Virus record (IMG/VR): IMGVR_UViG_3300033148_003435
Location: 1 to 49,112 of that record
DNA from: a virus
Direction: 5' to 3' (one strand)
Length of the DNA: 49,112 nucleotides
Shown here: positions 15,622-22,514 of the stretch, in pieces
Layout: each line of letters starts with the position of its first letter
Position numbering within the stretch: the first letter of the stretch is position 1
The notes under the pieces: model-generated
What the model was told of the DNA's origin: nothing
Database searches by the model: none
Seen by the model: only the letters and a program-made list of their open reading frames with translations
Position numbers and translations under genes: made by a program

Positions 15622-16027
15622 GTGCTCTCCGTTGCTGGTCGGTCATGTTCTCCCAGTCGAGGCCAAGGCCGCCCTGGACATCGACCGCGGTACGGCTCTT
15701 GGGGGCGTACTTCTCGTCGTAGCGCTCCAAGAGCAACTTGCGGTCTTGAGGGCTGCCCCCGGTCTTGGATGAGGGTTTGTCACTGGACGCAGCTCGCATA
15801 GCGGCAGCGAGTACGCGAGGTCGTTGACGTGCAAAGTACCGATCCACCTGGGCGTCAAACCAGCGTGTAAACTCAGGATTGTCGAACCACAGGTAGTAGG
15901 TCCGGCGTGCAATCCCGATAGCTTCGCACATGGCCGTCACGGTCTCCCCATAACCGTGCTCATGGAAATAGGCTACCGCTTGCTGTTGATGGTCATTCGG
16001 CGTCCACTTTGCGCAGTTCTTTGCCAC
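15536..16027 (-). CDS. terS: Small terminase subunit (163 aa)
   Basis: The GTG at 16025-16027 has AAGGGCG upstream. An N-terminal HTH region includes HQQQAVAYFHEHGYGETVTA and AIGIARRTYYLWF (residues about 11-45). DRKLLLERYDEKYAP in the middle is typical of phage small terminases with a phBC6A51-type HTH. The C-terminus is a Gly/Asp/Pro-rich tail. It binds the packaging site and starts the late operon, being preceded by the promoter at 16110-16138. Its 3' end overlaps the ATPase gene. Confidence 0.8.
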   Translation of the reverse strand: MAKNCAKWTPNDHQQQAVAYFHEHGYGETVTAMCEAIGIARRTYYLWFDNPEFTRWFDAQVDRYFARQRPRVLAAAMRAASSDKPSSKTGGSPQDRKLLLERYDEKYAPKSRTAVDVQGGLGLDWENMTDQQRRALAHAARIDPTVDGDGAGPGEPEMGNSSD

Positions 16028-16044
16028 CGCAAACGCCCTTAACC

Positions 16045-16082
16045 AAAAAAACCCCCACCCCCCTGAACCAGAGGTGGAGGTT
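16045..16082 (-). terminator. Intrinsic terminator in the late leader (tR'-like)
   Basis: On the minus strand AACCTCCACC (16082-16073) pairs with GGTGGGGGTT (16059-16050) with one mismatch, followed by seven U (16051-16045). It lies about 20 bases downstream of the inferred start of the promoter at 16110-16138 and about 20 bases upstream of terS. It would end a leader RNA of about 60 nt unless antiterminated. Confidence 0.75.
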
Positions 16083-16109
16083 GACCGGTAGCCCTGTCCT
16101 GATGATAGA

Positions 16110-16138
16110 CTAATATCACATGAAAATGCGTTTGTCAA
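16110..16138 (-). promoter_or_regulatory. Sigma-70-type late promoter upstream of terS
   Basis: On the minus strand a TTGACA -35 (16138-16133), a 17-base spacer, and TATTAG -10 (16115-16110). It lies between two intrinsic terminators, so it is insulated from the early operon and immediately followed by a leader terminator. It probably drives all late genes. The -10 is imperfect (4 of 6). Confidence 0.7.
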
Positions 16139-16144
16139 GTCAAG

Positions 16145-16178
16145 AAAAAAGAGGGTGCCGTATTACAGGCACCCCCTC
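16145..16178 (-). terminator. Intrinsic terminator at the end of the early operon
   Basis: On the minus strand GAGGGGGTGCC (16178-16168) pairs with GGCACCCTC (16159-16151) with a two-base slip, followed by U6 (16150-16145). It ends transcription of the early operon after the 131-residue gene. Confidence 0.75.
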
Positions 16179-16210
16179 GCAACATCGCACACGCGCAAGC
16201 TCTCGCCTGC

Positions 16211-16606
16211 CTATGTGGCACACTCACCCATCTCCATCGCCTCACGGCACTCGGCGCGGGTTTTCGGCTCGGCGTCCTTGATGTCAGCCAGCATCCGTTT
16301 CGCCCCCATCGCCCGCATTGCGGACCGGTCATCCCGCTCGCGTGCCTTGACGATCTCACGCGCATCAACCGGGGTCACGAGGTCCTGAGTCTCGAACCAT
16401 GCGAGACTCTCGTTGTCGAGCTTATAGACGCTCGGCAGGCCGTTGGCCCCCTTGAGTCGTGTCGGCATGGCGAGGTAGAATTCGTTGTCGAACTTGAACA
16501 GGTCGCCAGCCTTCAGTTGCCCGAAGCGTTTACGCCGGCTCTCATGTTTTCTCAGCGGCTTCGGCTTTTTGTTCGATACTTTGAGCGTGGTTTTGAACCG
16601 TGGCAT
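16211..16606 (-). CDS. Hypothetical protein, last early gene (131 aa)
   Basis: The ATG follows AAGGAGTGACTG. Basic N-terminus (KVSNKKPKPLRKHESRRKR), then a compact middle (LFKFDNEFYLAMP and VYKLDNESLAWFE) and a helical, charged C-terminus. No recognised family. Being directly upstream of the early-operon terminator and the late promoter, it is a candidate for a late activator or antiterminator (a Q-like role), but only position supports this. Confidence 0.6.
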   Translation of the reverse strand: MPRFKTTLKVSNKKPKPLRKHESRRKRFGQLKAGDLFKFDNEFYLAMPTRLKGANGLPSVYKLDNESLAWFETQDLVTPVDAREIVKARERDDRSAMRAMGAKRMLADIKDAEPKTRAECREAMEMGECAT

Positions 16607-16609
16607 CAG

Positions 16610-17077
16610 TCACTCCTTTCTTGGAATTGGCAACAGTTCGACCCCCACCACCAAGCGGGGCCGCCTTGAATACCACTTTTCGATAGAGAGGTTGACGACT
16701 TGCCGATCATCACCAAAGGCCACAGTGCTGAGAGCATCCAGAACGAGCTTCACGATATTGTCCAGATCGGGCCGTTTCGTGACTCGCATTTGTTCGGCTA
16801 GCGCCCTCTCGCGCCACCACGCGGGCTTTGACTTCGGCACTGAGAAAAACGCTTGAATAGCGACCAGCACCGGCCCCCCATACGGGATATGCTCGCGGTT
16901 TCCGTCCGCTTCTTCTGAGAACGCAAGGCGGATCAACGCTTCGCGCGGTTCGTTTTCCTTCGCCTTGAATTGCCGAATGTTCCCGGCCTTGTCCCGAAAA
17001 CTGCGGTGCCTTGCCTTTCCGTGTGGTTCGCCGAGCACAGTGAAGGTGTATTGCGCGACTGGCTTGTTATTCATCAT
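16610..17077 (-). CDS. rusA: RusA-like Holliday junction resolvase (155 aa)
   Basis: The C-terminal half shows the RusA signature KRPDLDNIVKLVLDAL followed by FGDDRQVVNL, with the acidic residues that bind metal. The N-terminal part (TFTVLGEPHGKARHRSFRD) is the usual first strand. It would resolve branched recombination or replication intermediates before packaging. Two in-frame ATGs start it (MMNN); the first overlaps the DnaC-like gene's stop. Neighbours are replication genes, as in many temperate phages. Confidence 0.9.
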   Translation of the reverse strand: MMNNKPVAQYTFTVLGEPHGKARHRSFRDKAGNIRQFKAKENEPREALIRLAFSEEADGNREHIPYGGPVLVAIQAFFSVPKSKPAWWRERALAEQMRVTKRPDLDNIVKLVLDALSTVAFGDDRQVVNLSIEKWYSRRPRLVVGVELLPIPRKE

Positions 17078-17745
17078 CGCTGGCCCCTCCTGTCCTTCCC
17101 CTTCAACGTAACTACAACCAGACTTGACAGCCTCGACGCTATTCTCGGCTCCCAGGCGTCAATCTCTTCAAGCGTGAGGTTCGTCGTTACGACCGTCGGC
17201 AGCATCGCGCCCAGTCGGTAGTCCAGAACCCGGTACAGCGCAGAGAATGACCAGTCGCTTTGCTTCTCGGCGCCGAGGTCGTCCAAGACAAGCCGTTCCG
17301 CATGCTGATACGATTTGACGATCCATTCCTCTGTTGAAGCCCGAGTATCCGAAAAGGTCTCCTTGATCCGCGCCAGGTACTCGGGCACAGTGAGAAACGC
17401 CGCCCTCATCTCCTCATATCCTGGATATAGGCCCTGCGTGATTTCAGGGCTGGCCCATCCGTGTTCGACCCAGCACCGCAGGATTGCCACCGCAAGGTGT
17501 GTCTTGCCTGTGCCGGCCGGTCCGAGCAGTAAGTATCCGTCCTGCGCGTTGCATTGCCCCAGACTACCTTGAATGCCTTCCGCGAAGTCCTGCAATCGAG
17601 CATTCGAGAAGCGAAGAGGCACGCCCACCCTGGTCAGCACTGACGGCTCAACCTCAAACCTCGAAGGTCGTTCCGATCCCGTCGAATTTGCCTTTCTGCT
17701 CGTCTGCTGCTGCGTATCTGCGAGAGCCTTTCCGAGACCTTCCAT
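17074..17745 (-). CDS. dnaC-like: DnaC/IstB-type helicase loader ATPase (223 aa)
   Basis: Walker A GPAGTGKTH at about residues 75-83, Walker B LVLDDLG at 152-158, and a VVTTNL sensor-1 strand at about 185-190, in the DnaC/IstB order. The chosen ATG (17743-17745) has AAAGGAATG upstream; an ATG 21 bases earlier (17766) lacks a clear site. Either way it overlaps the 3' end of the initiator-like gene by about 92-113 bases in another frame. It should load the host DnaB helicase at the phage origin together with the upstream initiator. Confidence 0.88.
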   Translation of the reverse strand: MEGLGKALADTQQQTSRKANSTGSERPSRFEVEPSVLTRVGVPLRFSNARLQDFAEGIQGSLGQCNAQDGYLLLGPAGTGKTHLAVAILRCWVEHGWASPEITQGLYPGYEEMRAAFLTVPEYLARIKETFSDTRASTEEWIVKSYQHAERLVLDDLGAEKQSDWSFSALYRVLDYRLGAMLPTVVTTNLTLEEIDAWEPRIASRLSSLVVVTLKGKDRRGQR

Positions 17746-18502
17746 CGCGCATTCCTTTACCTTCATCCTGTGATCGTGCCATCCAGTTTGCTAAGAATTT
17801 TGGTCTGTCCCGCTTTCGACGAGAAGGATTGGCAACTTCCCACGTATGGGCGTTTGCCGTTTGCTGTACTACGTCAATACCTGGATTCGCCATTTTCAGA
17901 GCGGGGAATAGTTCAGGCCATGCCTTGATGAGCTTTTTGTCTATCTCATAAAGAAAGAGCCCTTTCAATTCCTTGGGGATAGGCAGTGGTTCGGGGACGG
18001 ATTTTTCCGGCTCCGAATTCCCCCCTGGGGGGGTAAGGGGGGGATTAACATCAACAGGAACGGAAGAGGAAAAAGAAGAAGAAGAAGAAGGGGGCGGTTT
18101 TTGGCCTGTGACAGAGGCGTGACCAGTTCTACGTTCTCGCTCCCTCTGTTTCCGCAACCTTGCTTCCTCACGGGCTTTATATCTGCGTGACAAGCGGCGG
18201 CATGTGATTGTGACATTATTGTGACAGTCGCGTGACACTATCCCGATTTTTCGCGCCTCTATAACCCCGATAATGCGTGACACTTCGCGGACAGAGCACC
18301 CCCAAAACTGAGCGAAGCCTTTTAGCGTGTCTGTGACATTACCGCCGTTTGCCTTGTCGCGCCACATGATGGGGAGAATCTTTGCACACCATGCGCCGCG
18401 AGTTGCGAGGTCGGCCCCCTGAAGTTCCTGGTCGCCAAGAATCTCGTTCGGATAGACTGCCTCGCTCACGCCTTTGTAGATGCCGGCCATCCGCTGTTTC
18501 AT
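17654..18502 (-). CDS. Replication initiator-like protein (282 aa)
   Basis: ATG preceded by AAAGGAAG. The first 110 residues look like a winged-helix protein of phage replication initiators: GADLATRGAWCAKIL and CSVREVSRIIGVIEARKIG. The middle has a basic stretch (REEARLRKQRERERR), a Ser-rich linker and a Pro-rich segment. The C-terminal 120 residues (LKGLFLYEIDKKLIKAWPEL, WMARSQDEG) may contact the helicase loader encoded next to it. The order initiator then DnaC is the standard phage replication module. No origin repeats were seen inside it, but the Ser-rich region is encoded by GAA-rich DNA. Confidence 0.65.
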   Translation of the reverse strand: MKQRMAGIYKGVSEAVYPNEILGDQELQGADLATRGAWCAKILPIMWRDKANGGNVTDTLKGFAQFWGCSVREVSRIIGVIEARKIGIVSRDCHNNVTITCRRLSRRYKAREEARLRKQRERERRTGHASVTGQKPPPSSSSSFSSSVPVDVNPPLTPPGGNSEPEKSVPEPLPIPKELKGLFLYEIDKKLIKAWPELFPALKMANPGIDVVQQTANAHTWEVANPSRRKRDRPKFLANWMARSQDEGKGMRDGRSRKGSRRYAAADEQKGKFDGIGTTFEV

Positions 18503-18517
18503 GTCATAGGCTTCCTT

Positions 18518-18880
18518 TCAGGACGTTTCGGTATCAGGTTTCTGCTCGCCGCCGTCGCCCTTCTGCCGGGCGATCAGTTCGCGCCTGCGCTGCCGGAAAT
18601 CGTCATTCGCCTTCTTGCGCTCCTCGGCCAGCTTGCGAAGCTCGGCCTTGCGTTCGAGCTTGGCGTCATGCGCTTGCTGTAGGCAGTTAGGGCAGATCGT
18701 CTCCGTCACCGGCGGGCGCTCGTGCTTTTTCGGGTTGAAGCGGTGGCGCTGGATATGCCAGCCTTCACTAACGATACCCGCGACCGCGGCTTTGCGACTC
18801 GGCGCGCGGGACTCAAACGTCTTCGGGCACTCATCACACATCACATTTGCGACCACCTCGACACGGATAGACAAACTCAT
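18518..18880 (-). CDS. Hypothetical zinc-finger protein (120 aa)
   Basis: The ATG follows AAAGGAGTCTGGC. Two CxxC pairs, MCDECPK near residue 15 and ICPNCLQQ near 62, form a likely zinc-binding unit. The C-terminal half is a charged helix (LERKAELRKLAEERKKAND). It could bind DNA or a replication protein; the neighbours are replication and methylation genes. Confidence 0.65.
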   Translation of the reverse strand: MSLSIRVEVVANVMCDECPKTFESRAPSRKAAVAGIVSEGWHIQRHRFNPKKHERPPVTETICPNCLQQAHDAKLERKAELRKLAEERKKANDDFRQRRRELIARQKGDGGEQKPDTETS

Positions 18881-18895
18881 GCCAGACTCCTTTCC

Positions 18896-19195
18896 TCAAA
18901 ACAAAGACCCTTGCACGCCGCAAGGAACCGGAACATCCCACGTCAACGCGCGCCGGCCAGAGACAGGGCACTGCACCGCAGAGCCACGCCGAACCCGCCC
19001 GGCAGCCTCGAGCTCAGGCAGCCGGCGAGCGACGACGTACCTGTCGAGATGCGCGCACGCGGCCAACTCCATCGAGGTGCGCCTGCCGAAGCGCCTCAGC
19101 GCGGCGAGCACAAGCGCTTGCTGAGTCCGTGCGACACCCGTGCGCTCGATCTGGCGCGCGGCCAGGTGGCTCGTGTGCGGGTCAGTATTTCTCAC
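18896..19195 (-). CDS. Winged-helix DNA-binding protein (99 aa)
   Basis: GTG start at 19193-19195 inside the end of the methyltransferase gene. MRNTDPHTSHLAARQIER at the N-terminus, ALVLAALRRFGRRTSMELA as helix-turn-helix, and RYVVARRLPELEAAGRVRRG as recognition helix and wing form a common phage wHTH family. The C-terminus (CPVSGRRALTW) contains a single Cys and a Trp. A regulator of the early or replication genes is possible. Confidence 0.7.
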   Translation of the reverse strand: MRNTDPHTSHLAARQIERTGVARTQQALVLAALRRFGRRTSMELAACAHLDRYVVARRLPELEAAGRVRRGSAVQCPVSGRRALTWDVPVPCGVQGSLF

Positions 19196-20261
19196 TCTTT
19201 GCAACGACCAGCACTTCCTCAAAATCAATGGGTGGACTGCCGCGTTTTTCTGCCAATCTACGGAAGAAACTCTTACGTTCAGTTCTCTCAACATGCTCGT
19301 CGCCGAATAATGTCTTGTGGCGCTTTTCTTTCACCAGCATTGCCCGGATGCGTTCGCTCGGCTCGAAGCCCAAGTGTTGTAGAAGCGTCCAGGTCTGCCC
19401 TGGCAGGTCTACGATCTTGCCCCCCTTGATGTATGACTTGACGACCACGGCCATGACGCCGCCAGGCTTCAGCGCGAGTAGGCATTGCCGGTAGACCTGG
19501 GACGTTGCCTCCCAGTAGGAATCGCCCTTGTCTTTGAGCGCGCCAATCTGCCCTGCCGTCGCGCCGTATCGCATCTCGTGCATCGAGGCGCCTTGGACGC
19601 CATGCCGACTTCCCGCCGGCGCATCACGTTCAGGCCGGCCCGCCTTCTTCCAGTCAATCCCCGACTCGCCGGAATTCACGGAATCGGCGTATGGCGGAGA
19701 GGTCAAGACAGCCGCAAGGTCGCCAACAGGCAATGTCTCAATGTTCCCATCCATTCGTTCTGCCCCGGTGCCTTGGTATGTCCGTTGTCCGACTTTATCC
19801 GCGCCGTCGGCGCCATAGCCTTTTTTGTTGATGCCTCCGCCGGATGAATAACCTTGCGTGAATGGGGGGCTTGTCACGATGGCGCCAGCACCTTTGACAA
19901 CCGTCGCGAATTGTCTCGAATCACCTTGTACCAGAACTGGAAACGGGTCCCCCATGTGCTCCCAGGCGCGGCGGTGAAGGTTTATATTCTGTTTGCCGAG
20001 TTCCACAAACTCAGCTTCCAACTCAACACCAATCCAGCGTAAGCCGTAACTCGCCGCGACAATCCCACCGCAAGCGACACCCCCGAACGGGTCGCCCAGG
20101 AGGTCCCCCTGTTTCCACCAGCCTTGAGCCAACCCGTGCTTGATAATGCGGCGAATCAGACTAGGCGCAAACTTCGCAGGATGCCGAAATGCAGCGTCTA
20201 CGATCTGCCCTTTCCAGGACCCCTCATAGCAGCCATGCCAGATTGTTGTATCCAGCCTCAA
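19182..20261 (-). CDS. DNA N4-cytosine/N6-adenine methyltransferase (359 aa)
   Basis: Amino-methyltransferase with FxGxG-type motif I as LGDPFGGVACGGI (DPFGG at about 57-61) and two SPP motifs: TSPPF at 130-134 and TSPPY at 187-191. Two such motifs in one chain are unusual but also seen in some phage and archaeal DNA methyltransferases. LALKPGGVMAVVVKSY is motif VIII-like. The TTG at 20261 overlaps the upstream stop as TTGA and has GGAGAG before it; a longer N-terminus would overlap the 69-residue gene. No matching restriction enzyme is seen, so it probably protects phage DNA or marks it for regulation. Confidence 0.85.
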   Translation of the reverse strand: MRLDTTIWHGCYEGSWKGQIVDAAFRHPAKFAPSLIRRIIKHGLAQGWWKQGDLLGDPFGGVACGGIVAASYGLRWIGVELEAEFVELGKQNINLHRRAWEHMGDPFPVLVQGDSRQFATVVKGAGAIVTSPPFTQGYSSGGGINKKGYGADGADKVGQRTYQGTGAERMDGNIETLPVGDLAAVLTSPPYADSVNSGESGIDWKKAGRPERDAPAGSRHGVQGASMHEMRYGATAGQIGALKDKGDSYWEATSQVYRQCLLALKPGGVMAVVVKSYIKGGKIVDLPGQTWTLLQHLGFEPSERIRAMLVKEKRHKTLFGDEHVERTERKSFFRRLAEKRGSPPIDFEEVLVVAKSEKY

Positions 20262-20467
20262 GCCGCGCTCTCCTTCCTCGCGTTCGGGTTCACGTCGTAG
20301 AGGACGCACCAATCGTGCGGGCTTCGCTGTGACCGATGCGGATAGCCGAATTCGTGCGCCCAGTCTTTGTCGTACTTCATACATACGAGCACTTTCATGG
20401 GGAGAATCAACCGCAGATAGGCGCACGTTCCGCAGCACAGCGGGATGCCGGGGTCAGGGCCGGTCAT
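20258..20467 (-). CDS. Cys-rich hypothetical protein (69 aa)
   Basis: The ATG at 20465-20467 follows AGGAGG and overlaps the upstream stop as ATGA. Carries CCGTCAYLRL near the start and VCMKYDKDW, then DWCVLYD near the end, which may coordinate zinc. It leads directly into the DNA methyltransferase. Function unknown. Confidence 0.6.
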   Translation of the reverse strand: MTGPDPGIPLCCGTCAYLRLILPMKVLVCMKYDKDWAHEFGYPHRSQRSPHDWCVLYDVNPNARKESAA

Positions 20468-21171
20468 GGCTTGGCCTCCTTGCAAATGATTGTGAACTGT
20501 TCGCGTTGCCATGTTCGACACCTAACAGCGTTACGACTTACCGTATGATAGAAATTGTGTGCCGGGGAAATGGCTGAGATGATTTCCAACCCCTCCGGCG
20601 TTTTGATGCAGTCCCCTACCCCCGGGATCGCGGGCTTGGTGACGGTGAGCAATTTTGTCTCGCGCATTATGGGTTTTCGCAGACTGTGATATATTGAGTC
20701 TGGCCAGACGACAAGTGCTTCATCGTCAAGAACAAATAGCACGTGACCGCCTTCGTCAATCTCACAGCCCGCCTCGACCTTCCAGTCGTGCGCGGGTTTG
20801 GGCTTCTTCTCCGGCTCGCATGGTTGCCAGTGGAGCCGCACCTGACAACCGACACATGGCCCTTGCTCAAAAGGTACGGTCTCATACTGGCAGCCCTGGC
20901 AAGTGTGTCGTAGTTCGGCCTCCGGCTCGATTTCCTCGATATCAACGACCTTGAGAGTCCCATTAGGCAGACGGTCGATTGTCACCTTGCATGTCTTGTC
21001 ATCACCTGGCTTGCCATAGTCCACGTAGACGCGCCGCTCTTGCTCCTTGTGGTATGCGCGGAAGGCAGCCTCGAACATTCTGTAAACCATCTCGTGTTTG
21101 TTTTCCCACTCTTCACACGGAATCAGGCCCGACATTGCCTTCAACGCCGCTTCAATATCATGCTCGTGCAT
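20464..21171 (-). CDS. Hypothetical protein with Cys-rich centre (235 aa)
   Basis: The ATG at 21169-21171 is preceded by AGTG; a GTG precedes it. An N-terminal helix (EMVYRMFEAAFRAYHKEQ) resembles the small phage domain with MVxRxxEAAxxAxYxxQ. The middle has CQGCQYE and PCVGCQVRLHWQPCEPEKK, a four-Cys zinc site. The C-terminal half is a beta-rich domain of unknown fold. It might be a fusion of two phage small-gene domains. Function unknown. Confidence 0.55.
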   Translation of the reverse strand: MHEHDIEAALKAMSGLIPCEEWENKHEMVYRMFEAAFRAYHKEQERRVYVDYGKPGDDKTCKVTIDRLPNGTLKVVDIEEIEPEAELRHTCQGCQYETVPFEQGPCVGCQVRLHWQPCEPEKKPKPAHDWKVEAGCEIDEGGHVLFVLDDEALVVWPDSIYHSLRKPIMRETKLLTVTKPAIPGVGDCIKTPEGLEIISAISPAHNFYHTVSRNAVRCRTWQREQFTIICKEAKP

Positions 21172-21271
21172 CACTTCCCCTTTCTCGCAATTCGACAGGA
21201 GGCGAGACGCCCACCGGAATCGAACCGGTCGCGCTTAGGTCGCCAGCCTCTGGGCCTCTACCTCCTGTCAT
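21158..21271 (-). CDS. Possible small ORF in a structured region (37 aa), uncertain
   Basis: The frame starts with ATG at 21269-21271, overlapping the stop of the C5-methyltransferase-like gene as ATGA, and its stop overlaps the next gene by 14 bases. Such coupled overlaps are the rule in this operon, which supports it. The protein is Gly/Pro-rich (GGRGPEAGDLSATG) and the DNA contains a strong hairpin with a tRNA T-arm-like loop, so it could instead be a structured RNA or both. Confidence 0.25.
   Translation of the reverse strand: MTGGRGPEAGDLSATGSIPVGVSPPVELRERGSDARA
21194..21269 (-). other. tRNA T-arm-like structured element closed by a 9-bp stem
   Basis: A 9-bp inverted repeat (GACAGGAGG/CCTCCTGTC, 21194-21202 and 21261-21269) encloses ACCGG-TTCGATT-CCGGT on the minus strand, the same stem and loop as a tRNA T-arm, and a small GGCG/CGCC hairpin. 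A whole cloverleaf cannot be drawn: no D-arm or anticodon arm pairs properly and the T-arm is too far from the closing stem. It may be a tRNA remnant, a mimic or a decayed attachment site. Confidence 0.4.
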
Positions 21272-21891
21272 TTTCCAGTTCTCAGATTGACACCGTTCCA
21301 ATTTGCCTCAAAAACAGCCCTTGCGAATCCTCTAGGTGTTATCGACCGACGGTCAGCCCGCTCTGGTGATGGGGGCATAGCCCAGATAGCTTGCTTACAC
21401 GTAGTGGGCTTAGTAGTGACTGTAGGGGGTGGCATTACAAAGCCATTGCCGCTCCAGATACAAGTCCGCTTCTGATACAATTCGCCGTATTGCCACGGCT
21501 GAAATGTTGCTGACGCCTTTCCAAGAACTTGGCTTAGTCTACCCACAGGGTTTTCTAGCATCCAAGGGACGCTATACCAATGACACAGCTGCCAGCACGC
21601 ATCAACGAGTTTGAGTGCGTCAATCCATAGACGCACCCGCTTGGCTTGCCAGTCCCTTGCCCCGCTACCAGCCAGATGAGTACACGGCGGAGCCGCGAAT
21701 ATAATCAGCGGGTCGGGCAAGTCATATGGTGTAAGCGAGCGCACATCGGCCCATCGGTATATAATATTCCCCTCCCTTTTGTTCTGGCGAATACTATGCT
21801 GCAAATCCAGACACATGCACGGATACCCCGCCATTGCCCACGGCTGTACCATTACACCTGTTTTGTCACACAAACTGATAACGGTATTCAT
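21268..21891 (-). CDS. C5-cytosine-methyltransferase-like phage protein (207 aa)
   Basis: IIFAAPPCTHLAGSGARDW carries the Pro-Cys motif of C5-cytosine methyltransferases (catalytic Cys). WMLENPVGRLSQVLG contains the ENP(V) motif VI, and FQPWQYGELYQKRTCIW is the following conserved block. Relatives form a short phage family related to Dcm enzymes; the target-recognition and motif IX-X parts are reduced, so activity may be limited. The ATG at 21889-21891 overlaps the upstream stop. The C-terminus NLRTGK recurs at the end of the upstream Lar-like protein. Interaction with the N4/N6 methyltransferase nearby is not implied. Confidence 0.7.
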   Translation of the reverse strand: MNTVISLCDKTGVMVQPWAMAGYPCMCLDLQHSIRQNKREGNIIYRWADVRSLTPYDLPDPLIIFAAPPCTHLAGSGARDWQAKRVRLWIDALKLVDACWQLCHWYSVPWMLENPVGRLSQVLGKASATFQPWQYGELYQKRTCIWSGNGFVMPPPTVTTKPTTCKQAIWAMPPSPERADRRSITPRGFARAVFEANWNGVNLRTGK

Positions 21892-22067
21892 TTTCCAGTT
21901 CTCAGATTGCCCTTGTTCCAGGCCATGATTGCGCCGCGTTTGGTTTTGCGGATTGGGCCAGTCCAACATCCAACTTTACAACACGCCACATAAACGGTCG
22001 ATATGTCCCAGGGAAATATTTTTGCTTCACTTCCACACCGGCACTGCTTCGGCTCAGGTTTCGCCAT
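21888..22067 (-). CDS. Lar-like zinc-ribbon protein (59 aa)
   Basis: Start at 22065-22067. QCRCGSEAKIFPW near the N-terminus, then VACCKVGCWTGPI, and ending in AIMAWNKGNLRTGK, matches the restriction-alleviation (Lar) pattern of CPFCGSxA, CxxCxxxGP and AIxAWN, although several cysteines are shifted. It may act on the host restriction enzyme or be a generic zinc ribbon. It lies just before the C5-methyltransferase-like gene. Confidence 0.65.
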   Translation of the reverse strand: MAKPEPKQCRCGSEAKIFPWDISTVYVACCKVGCWTGPIRKTKRGAIMAWNKGNLRTGK

Positions 22068-22275
22068 GACACTCTCCCGGTTTCTCTTCTTGCACATGAT
22101 AATTGTGTTCCCCGCAATCACAGGGAACCTTGTAACCGGCCTTACAATCGCCAAAAGGGCCGCCGCAAGGTGCTACGTCGCCAAGTAGACAAGCGCAGTC
22201 GGCGTCTCCATCGTACAGCCCATCATATCCATGTTCTGTCAGCCATTCCGCCACGATGTCCTCGACTGTTTTCAT
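22054..22275 (-). CDS. Cys-rich phage accessory protein (73 aa)
   Basis: Starts MKTVEDIVAEWLTEHGYDGLY, followed by CACLLGDVAPC, GDCKAGYKVPCDCGEH. This is a common small phage protein family with a Cys-rich ribbon and a helical start. Function unknown. Its stop overlaps the next small zinc-protein's start. Confidence 0.7.
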   Translation of the reverse strand: MKTVEDIVAEWLTEHGYDGLYDGDADCACLLGDVAPCGGPFGDCKAGYKVPCDCGEHNYHVQEEKPGECHGET

Positions 22276-22514
22276 GTCAATTTCCCTCCGCTTTTGATTC
22301 GACGTAGCGCGTCCTGGATATCCTCAAGGCAATCCGCTGACCAGACCGTATCGTCGCCCGGATAAAAGCAGAATTGCCTCCAGGGGCCGTACCATTTCAG
22401 CACGCCGATACAGTTCCCTGAGTGACAATTCATCACGTGATAGTCTGGGGTTTTGCGCTTGCCCTCCACGGGCTGCTCTTCAACGGTAAGATGCGTGTAG
22501 ATAAACCCACTCAT
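22272..22514 (-). CDS. Small phage accessory protein (80 aa)
   Basis: Short protein with HVMNCHSGNCIGVLKWYGPW and FYPGDDTVWSADCLEDI, a frequent accessory family in phage early regions. Function unknown. ATGA overlap with both neighbours. Confidence 0.6.
   Translation of the reverse strand: MSGFIYTHLTVEEQPVEGKRKTPDYHVMNCHSGNCIGVLKWYGPWRQFCFYPGDDTVWSADCLEDIQDALRRIKSGGKLT

Noticed and set aside
21190-21275. A functional tRNA gene
   Set aside because: Only a T-arm can be drawn; the acceptor, D- and anticodon arms do not pair in a normal layout. Kept as a structured element.
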